From an uncultured Bacteroidales bacterium (GTDB taxonomy: Bacteria; Bacteroidota; Bacteroidia; Bacteroidales; Paludibacteraceae), in assembly GCA_937891905.1 (NCBI GenBank), contig CALATT010000074.1, positions 1 through 27,312 of the forward strand: a stretch of 27,312 bases of DNA, read 5' to 3'. A program made the position numbers and the translations under genes. The notes under the pieces are model-generated. The model worked only from the letters and a program-made list of their open reading frames with translations. It did not search any database and had not been told where the DNA came from. Each line of letters opens with the position of its first letter. The stretch's first letter is position 1. Positions 22,243 through 27,312 of this stretch are shown in pieces.

Positions 22243-22655
22243 TGGGACGCATACTCGCAATCGATTACGGTAAAAAGCGAACAGGATTAGCCGTTACGGA
22301 CCCACTCCGTATAACGGCTAATCCCTTGCTTACTATAGAGACGAAGGAACTTATAAACTGGTTACAAACATACTTCGAAAAGGAGAAAGTAGATATCGTA
22401 GTAATAGGGCACCCCACACAGATGAATGGAGAGGAGTCCGAATCGATGAACTATATAAGACCTTTTATAGGCAATTTTAAGAAACAATTTCCTACTATTC
22501 CTATCACGATGTATGACGAGCGCTTTACATCTGTACTCGCACATCAAGCTATGATAGCGGGCGGAATGAAAAAAAAAGATAGACAAGATAAAGCTATCGT
22601 AGATAAAATAGCCGCTTGCATCATTTTAGAAGGTTACCTCGATAGCCTCCGCTAA
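22242..22655 (+). CDS. ruvX: YqgF/RuvX family nuclease (pre-16S rRNA processing)
   Basis: The 137-residue RNase H-fold protein is annotated either as a putative Holliday-junction resolvase or as the nuclease that trims the 5' end of 16S rRNA. Conserved acidic sites are Asp8 in LAIDYG, Glu in the segment GHPTQMNGEES, and the YDERFTS and DKIAACIILEGYL segments. Length is normal. Its start overlaps the TPR stop by one base (TAATG), so translation is coupled. Its stop codon lies in the first unit of the CTAATCC repeat. Confidence 0.93.
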   Translation: MGRILAIDYGKKRTGLAVTDPLRITANPLLTIETKELINWLQTYFEKEKVDIVVIGHPTQMNGEESESMNYIRPFIGNFKKQFPTIPITMYDERFTSVLAHQAMIAGGMKKKDRQDKAIVDKIAACIILEGYLDSLR

Positions 22656-22710
22656 TCCCCTAATCCCTAATCCCTAATCCCTAATCGTTAAACATTAACT
22701 CGTTAACTCG
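22652..22710. repeat. Spacer of CTAATCC and TTAACTCG repeats
   Basis: CTAAT begins at 22652, 22660, 22667, 22674 and 22681 (periods 8, 7, 7, 7). The array starts inside the ruvX stop codon. Then TTAACTCG occurs twice in tandem (22695-22710). Almost the whole gap before def is built of these units, with no gene or clear promoter. Confidence 0.85.
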
Positions 22711-22713
22711 AAA

Positions 22714-23262
22714 ATGATACTTCCTATATATTTATATGGCCAACCTGTTCTTCGTAAGCAGACAGAAGAGATAGAACCATCTCCAGAACTAACAACCTTT
22801 ATCGCTGATATGTACGAAACGCTCGCACAAGCTGAAGGTTGCGGACTGGCTGCGCCACAGGTGGGCAAACCATGGCGATTATTCATCGTAGATGGTACTG
22901 AATTGGCAGAAGATTATCCTGAATGTGAAGGATTTAAGAAGACATTTATCAATCCTGAGATTATAGAAACAAGCGAAGAGACTTGTTCTTATAGCGAGGG
23001 ATGCCTCTCATTGCCAGGTATTAGCGAGAATGTAGTTAGACCCACTACTATCCGCATACGCTATCAAGATGAGAACTTTGTAGAGCACGAAGAAGAGTAT
23101 TCTGGTTTTGCTGCGCGTATCCTACAGCATGAATACGACCATTTAGAGGCACATGTCTTCACAGATCGTATCTCACCTATACGCAAGACTTTTGTGCGTA
23201 ATAAACTCACTGCTATCGCAAAAGGTAAAGTGGGTGCAAGATATAAATACAAGAGACAATAA
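22714..23262 (+). CDS. def: Peptide deformylase
   Basis: The 182-residue metalloenzyme removes the formyl group from nascent protein N termini. All three family motifs are present: GCGLAAPQVG (42-51), EGCLS (95-99) and QHEYDH (138-143). Metal ligands are Cys97, His139 and His143, with catalytic Glu140. The C terminus is short and basic (KYKRQ). It is separated from ruvX by a repeat spacer and followed after 9 bp by mntP. Confidence 0.96.
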   Translation: MILPIYLYGQPVLRKQTEEIEPSPELTTFIADMYETLAQAEGCGLAAPQVGKPWRLFIVDGTELAEDYPECEGFKKTFINPEIIETSEETCSYSEGCLSLPGISENVVRPTTIRIRYQDENFVEHEEEYSGFAARILQHEYDHLEAHVFTDRISPIRKTFVRNKLTAIAKGKVGARYKYKRQ

Positions 23263-23271
23263 CGCTATCAT

Positions 23272-23841
23272 ATGTCCCTGATTACTATAGTATTGATGGC
23301 TATTGGTTTGGCAATGGATTGCTTTGCCGTTTCTGTCTGCAAAGGACTGACCTCGCCGCATGGGTATGTGCCTCATTACATCAAACCCATACTAATGGCT
23401 ATGCTCTTTGGTCTTTTCCATGCAGGAATGCCACTGATAGGCTATTATACGGGTACGCTCTTTGCTTCGTTCTTTGAGCGTTTCGCGCCATGGATAGCAC
23501 TCATATTGTTAGGTTTTATAGGAGGGAAGATGATATACGATTCCTATCATTCAGAGGATACGGATAAGCATTTAGCTGATTTCTCATTCGCCTCGCTGAT
23601 ATCACTCGCCTTTGCTACCTCAATGGATACATTAGCAACGGGAGTGATTTTTATACCTCATCCTGAGGTACTATGGTGGGCCGCACTCATCATCGCTTGT
23701 ACTTGTTTCCTTTTCTCGCTCACGGGATTTATCATCGGACATTTGATAGGTACACGCTTCAAGATGAATGTCACCGCTTGGGGCGGAATAATACTGATAC
23801 TGATAGGTATTAAAATTTGTTTAGAAGGATTATTCGCATAA
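23272..23841 (+). CDS. mntP: MntP family manganese efflux pump
   Basis: The 189-residue membrane protein has about six transmembrane segments arranged as two similar halves. The conserved acidic motifs are GLAMDCFAVS (Asp16) and SFATSMDTLATG (Asp119 in this numbering), which lie in matching helices of the two halves. The family exports Mn(II) and protects from manganese excess. No manganese riboswitch is visible upstream, since the gap to def is only 9 bp, so regulation must come from an upstream promoter. The DUF3109 gene follows after 3 bp. Confidence 0.92.
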   Translation: MSLITIVLMAIGLAMDCFAVSVCKGLTSPHGYVPHYIKPILMAMLFGLFHAGMPLIGYYTGTLFASFFERFAPWIALILLGFIGGKMIYDSYHSEDTDKHLADFSFASLISLAFATSMDTLATGVIFIPHPEVLWWAALIIACTCFLFSLTGFIIGHLIGTRFKMNVTAWGGIILILIGIKICLEGLFA

Positions 23842-23844
23842 ACT

Positions 23845-24429
23845 ATGTTTATTATACAAGATACATTAGTTAGTCTGGATGTGCTCGAGAAAGAGTTCTG
23901 CTGCGATTTGGATAAGTGCTTGGGTTCGTGCTGCATAGAAGGCGACGCGGGTGCGCCACTCACAGCAGAAGAAGAGCAAAAGATACAAACTATCTTACCA
24001 ACGCTATTGCCCGATATGACCAAAGAGGCCAAGGCCGTTGTGGAAAAGCAAGGTATTGCTTACAACGACCCTTCTGGCGAACGAGTGACCTCTATCGTGA
24101 ATGATAAAGATTGTGTTTTTGCACGCACAGACCATAAAGGATGGTGCTACTGCCTGATAGAGAAAGCCTATAATGCAGGCAAAATAGATTTCAAAAAACC
24201 TATCTCCTGTCATCTCTATCCTATACGATTATCGCAAGTGGGAGAAAGAGTAGGGGTGGAATACCATCGATGGGATATATGTCATTGCGCCAGAGTATTA
24301 GGAAAAAAGAATCATCTGCCTCTGTATCAGTTTCTTAAAGAACCACTCATCAGACGATTTGGACAAGAATGGTACGATGAACTGGTATTAACAGCTCAAG
24401 AATGGAAAAAACAATGCGAGCAGAAATAA
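23845..24429 (+). CDS. DUF3109 cysteine-rich protein
   Basis: This 194-residue protein has twelve Cys residues. Among them are a dense N-terminal cluster (Cys19, 20, 25, 29, 30), Cys90, CYC (101-103), SCHLYP (Cys122) and ICHC (146-148). The pattern resembles the wider YkgJ/DUF3109 families, in which such Cys sets bind zinc or iron-sulfur. Function is unknown; metal binding is an inference from the Cys and His spacing. No signal peptide is present. It lies 3 bp after mntP, and the last 16 bp overlap the start of cinA, so it belongs to the same operon. Confidence 0.88.
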   Translation: MFIIQDTLVSLDVLEKEFCCDLDKCLGSCCIEGDAGAPLTAEEEQKIQTILPTLLPDMTKEAKAVVEKQGIAYNDPSGERVTSIVNDKDCVFARTDHKGWCYCLIEKAYNAGKIDFKKPISCHLYPIRLSQVGERVGVEYHRWDICHCARVLGKKNHLPLYQFLKEPLIRRFGQEWYDELVLTAQEWKKQCEQK

Positions 24430-25634
24430 TAACCATCGGAGACGAACTGCTTATCGGACAAGTAGTGGATACCAACTCCGCTTGGATGGCACAAATACTC
24501 AATGAGAATGGAATAGAAGTACATCAAATCACTTCTATTCACGATGATCGTGAGCATATACTATCAGCTCTTGACGATGCTTTCAGTCGCGCAGATATCA
24601 TCCTCACCACAGGCGGATTAGGTCCAACCAAAGATGATATCACCAAGCATGTGCTATGCGAGTATTTCGATACACACCTTATAGAAAACGCGTGTGTACG
24701 CGCGCATGTAGAGCAGTTATACGCCCATCGTCCTGATGTGCTCAATAAACTGACCGCCACACAATGGTTAGTACCCCAATGCGCACATATCCTAACCAAT
24801 AGAGTAGGTTCTGCACCTATCATGGTATTGCGCAAAGGAGATAAACAACTCATCTCCATGCCTGGAGTGCCCTACGAGATGAAGATTGCCATGACCGAAC
24901 AAGTGCTGCCCTATATAGGCACCCAGCAATCATATATCGGTCATCAAACACTCCAAGTATATGGTATTAGCGAGTCCGCTTTGGCTATACAACTCGAGCA
25001 ATACGAGGCGTCCAAGCCCGATTATATCCATTTGGCCTACTTACCCAAAGACGGCGTTATCCGCTTGCGCTTATCATCCTATGGTCAAGCCACAGAGAGC
25101 GAACTCACTCAATGGTTTGAGCAATTACAAACAATAGTGGCTCCTTATCTTATCGCCACCACAGACCTACCTTTGGAATGTGTCTTGGGCGCATTATTGC
25201 AGCATCAAAACCAAACTATTGCTACAGCCGAATCCTGCACAGGAGGTAAGTTGGCTGCACTACTAAGCAAGCATTCAGGCAGTTCTGCATTCTATAAAGG
25301 TTCCGTCATTTCCTATGCAAATAGCGTCAAAAGAGATATATTTGGCGTGTCAGATGAAATATTAAATACCCACGGCGCTGTTAGCGAAGAGACGGTAGTT
25401 GTAATGGCGAATAGCATTCGCAAGCAATTAAGCGCGGATTATGGAATAGCCATTAGTGGTATTGCTGGGCCTACTGGAGGCACTCCAGACAAACCTGTAG
25501 GTACCGTATGGATGGCATGGGCTACACCTACACAGACAATAGCCGAATGTGTGCAGTTGGGTAAACTGAGAGAGCAAATCACAGATAGAGCGTGCCAGAA
25601 AGCGATGATTAAACTAATACAGTTATTGCGATGA
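24414..25634 (+). CDS. cinA: CinA-type nicotinamide-nucleotide amidase
   Basis: The start is placed at the second ATG (24414), because the family begins M-x-A-E-I-I-[TS]-I-G; an ATG at 24402 would only add four residues. The product is 406 residues. The N-terminal MoCF-like (COG1058) domain has EIITIGDELLIGQ (4-16) and TTGGLGPTKDD (65-75), the ADP-ribose pyrophosphatase-like half. The C-terminal PncC domain has ATAESCTGG (270-278), GSSAFYKGSVISYAN (289-303) and ISGIAGPTGGTPDKPVGTVW (347-366), which hydrolyses NMN to nicotinate mononucleotide in NAD recycling. Both halves look complete. It overlaps DUF3109 by 16 bp and the next gene by 4 bp (ATGA). Confidence 0.94.
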   Translation: MRAEIITIGDELLIGQVVDTNSAWMAQILNENGIEVHQITSIHDDREHILSALDDAFSRADIILTTGGLGPTKDDITKHVLCEYFDTHLIENACVRAHVEQLYAHRPDVLNKLTATQWLVPQCAHILTNRVGSAPIMVLRKGDKQLISMPGVPYEMKIAMTEQVLPYIGTQQSYIGHQTLQVYGISESALAIQLEQYEASKPDYIHLAYLPKDGVIRLRLSSYGQATESELTQWFEQLQTIVAPYLIATTDLPLECVLGALLQHQNQTIATAESCTGGKLAALLSKHSGSSAFYKGSVISYANSVKRDIFGVSDEILNTHGAVSEETVVVMANSIRKQLSADYGIAISGIAGPTGGTPDKPVGTVWMAWATPTQTIAECVQLGKLREQITDRACQKAMIKLIQLLR

Positions 25635-27304
25635 ATGAGATACAGCAATTCTTATTTTCTCCATCCATAACCCAGTCCCTTTTGTGGTTGACCATCGTGA
25701 TGACTATTGGATTATGGTTGAGTGAGCGAGCGAAGATAAAGCATTTTTCGCTCGATGTGACATGGGTGCTTTTTGTGGGCATCGTGATGGCCTCGTGCGG
25801 CGTGCGTATTGACCATACAGTAGCGCAGTTTGCTAAGGATTTCGGACTTATCCTATTCGTCTATGCTATTGGATTGCAAGTAGCGCCCTCTTTCTCGCCA
25901 TTCAAGAAAAGCAGTTTGCAACTTAATGTACTCGCTGCCAGTATCGTTCTATTAGGATGCACATGCGCTATCGCATTGCATTATATCACGGGCATAGATA
26001 TGTCCACCATGGCGGGCATTCTATCGGGTGCCACCACTTCCACTCCTTCGCTCGCATCCGTGCAGCAAGCCTATTTTGACCTCAAAGGCGTGACTAACCC
26101 TACTATTGCTACAGGTTATGCAGTGGCGTATCCGCTTAGTATAGTGGGAGTTATATTGGCTTTTGAGTTGATTAGACGCGCTGGACATGTGCGACTACCT
26201 ATCGAGGAGCAACGACTACGAGACGAGAGTCTATCCAATGAAGAAGAACTCGTTTGTGTTGAAGTAAAACTCAATCATCCGCACATACAGCAAATCAACC
26301 TGCAGCAATTACAGCGCATATGCTCTACCAAGGATATGATCATGAGTAGAGTGATTCATCAAGACGGTTCGGATGAAATGATTAATGAGCAAACACTACT
26401 ATCTAATGGAGATATTATCCGTGTGCTTACAGATAGGCATCATGCGGATTTACTTAAAGTGTTAGGTGAGATGAGTGAGTATGACTTGCATAAGCAAAAA
26501 GAGAAATCCAAACACCTCACTTCGCGCCGTATCGCTGTCACCAAACCCGAATGTAATGGCAAGCAAATACGCTCATTCAATCTGCGCCATCAATACCATG
26601 TTACTATCACGCGCGTCTTCCGTGCGGGTATTGACCTATTAGCCACACCTGATTTGGTATTACAGTTGGGTGACCGCTTGGTGGTAGTGGGCGAGGAAAA
26701 CGATGTGAGACGCGTCACAGAGACCTTCGGAAACGAGTTGAAACGATTAGATGTACCTCATCTCTTACCCGTCTTCTTCGGTATTGTATTGGGTATCTGT
26801 ATCGGTTTGTTGCCCATTCCATTGCCAGGATTGGGACAAACATTCAAACTGGGTTTGGTGGGCGGTTCGCTCATCGTAGCTATCTTGGTTGGGCGCTTTG
26901 GAGCCTATTACAACCTTGTCACTTTCTCTACTACATCCGCCAATATGATGCTTCGCCAAGTGGGCCTCACACTCTTCCTTGCGGCTTTAGGACTGAGCGT
27001 GGGAGAGCAGTTTGTGCCCACATTGCTCAATGGGGGTTATCTATGGATAGGGTATGGATTCTTGATGACTATCATACCGCTCGTACTCATAGGGTGGATT
27101 GCATATAAATACATGCATATCAATTATTTCAAGGTGATGGGATTATTGGTGGGTTCGATGACATCCGCCATGACGCTTCCGTACGCGCAGTCTTTGTCAT
27201 CGGAGAATAACCAAGTGGCTGTATGTTATGCTACGGTCTATCCGCTCACGATGTTCCTCCGCGTCATGGCAGGCCAGCTATTGATTGTATTGTTTTGTTC
27301 GTAA
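25631..27304 (+). CDS. AspT/YidE-type transporter with two RCK_C domains
   Basis: The 557-residue membrane protein is of the aspartate:alanine exchanger (AspT/YidE/YbjL) type. The N-terminal membrane half (to about residue 185) carries GILSGATTSTPSLA; the C-terminal half carries GLLVGSMTSAMTLPYA. These match as the two halves of an internally duplicated transporter. Between them lie two TrkA-C/RCK_C-type cytosolic domains, about 205-280 (VEVKLNHPHIQ to IIRVLTD) and 295-375 (IAVTKPECNGKQ to LQLGDRLVVVGEE). They usually bind a regulatory ligand. Substrate unknown; dicarboxylates or amino acids are typical. It starts in the ATGA overlap with cinA and ends 8 bp before the window edge. Confidence 0.88.
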   Translation: MNEIQQFLFSPSITQSLLWLTIVMTIGLWLSERAKIKHFSLDVTWVLFVGIVMASCGVRIDHTVAQFAKDFGLILFVYAIGLQVAPSFSPFKKSSLQLNVLAASIVLLGCTCAIALHYITGIDMSTMAGILSGATTSTPSLASVQQAYFDLKGVTNPTIATGYAVAYPLSIVGVILAFELIRRAGHVRLPIEEQRLRDESLSNEEELVCVEVKLNHPHIQQINLQQLQRICSTKDMIMSRVIHQDGSDEMINEQTLLSNGDIIRVLTDRHHADLLKVLGEMSEYDLHKQKEKSKHLTSRRIAVTKPECNGKQIRSFNLRHQYHVTITRVFRAGIDLLATPDLVLQLGDRLVVVGEENDVRRVTETFGNELKRLDVPHLLPVFFGIVLGICIGLLPIPLPGLGQTFKLGLVGGSLIVAILVGRFGAYYNLVTFSTTSANMMLRQVGLTLFLAALGLSVGEQFVPTLLNGGYLWIGYGFLMTIIPLVLIGWIAYKYMHINYFKVMGLLVGSMTSAMTLPYAQSLSSENNQVAVCYATVYPLTMFLRVMAGQLLIVLFCS

Positions 27305-27312
27305 CTCTTAAT

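Noticed and set aside
22652..22710. Operator or CRISPR remnant
   Set aside because: Short 7-8 bp units without spacers; better described as a simple tandem-repeat spacer.
24402..24413. ATG at 24402 as the start of cinA
   Set aside because: The family begins at the equivalent of MRAEIITIG; the ATG at 24414 fits it exactly, although 24402 cannot be excluded.

Overview
The window is a stretch of a Bacteroidales chromosome (phylum Bacteroidota). The evidence is a PorT-type type IX secretion protein, two CarboxypepD_reg/TonB-receptor-like barrels, a BspA-type LRR_5 protein, a DUF3109 protein and a Rho with a long N-terminal linker. There are also seven promoters of the Bacteroidota form TTTG-N20-TAnnTTTG and no evident Shine-Dalgarno dependence. 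Family or genus cannot be fixed from the sequence alone. I see no IS element, prophage, CRISPR array, tRNA or rRNA.

Layout: (1) The 3' end of a secreted beta-rich repeat protein (1-867) closes with a strong, probably bidirectional hairpin terminator. (2) A minus-strand envelope operon, cdsA > lpxL-like acyltransferase > GT2 glycosyltransferase (3624 down to 959), starts from a promoter that interleaves base by base with the divergent promoter of a small acidic protein plus ribF (3691-4918). (3) A long minus-strand block (14821 down to 4913) reads rho > aroQ > TonB-receptor-like barrel > porT > beta-helix lipoprotein > second TonB-receptor-like barrel. It ends tail to tail with ribF; the two stop codons abut inside CTATAG. 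(4) Positions 14822-17058 are an accessory-looking island. One BspA-like LRR gene made of nearly identical 69-bp repeats sits in unusually long, repeat-rich noncoding DNA. That DNA holds palindromic elements, a second copy of the rho promoter with no gene behind it, and a pair of related ~95-bp repeats. (5) A secreted alpha/beta-hydrolase (17059-17964). (6) A plus-strand housekeeping run from 18406: gyrA, TPR protein, ruvX, def, mntP, DUF3109, cinA and an AspT/YidE-type transporter, mostly with overlapping or very short junctions.

Function: the minus-strand genes concern envelope lipids (CdsA, LpxL-like), surface glycans (GT2) and the outer membrane (PorT, two barrels, a lipoprotein). The plus-strand run is mainly housekeeping: DNA topology, pre-16S rRNA processing, protein N-terminal maturation, manganese export and nucleotide clean-up.

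The most unusual signals are noncoding: an extended promoter class with a TTGC[AG]TATNTGCA core shared by rho, the hydrolase, gyrA and an orphan site; the palindromic and duplicated elements flanking the BspA gene; and gene spacers built from locus-specific 7-8 bp tandem repeats, some running through stop codons. Rho also carries a linker made of 21-bp coding repeats that look like the same kind of material. No convincing new multi-gene system was found; the noncoding elements are the best candidates for something undescribed.
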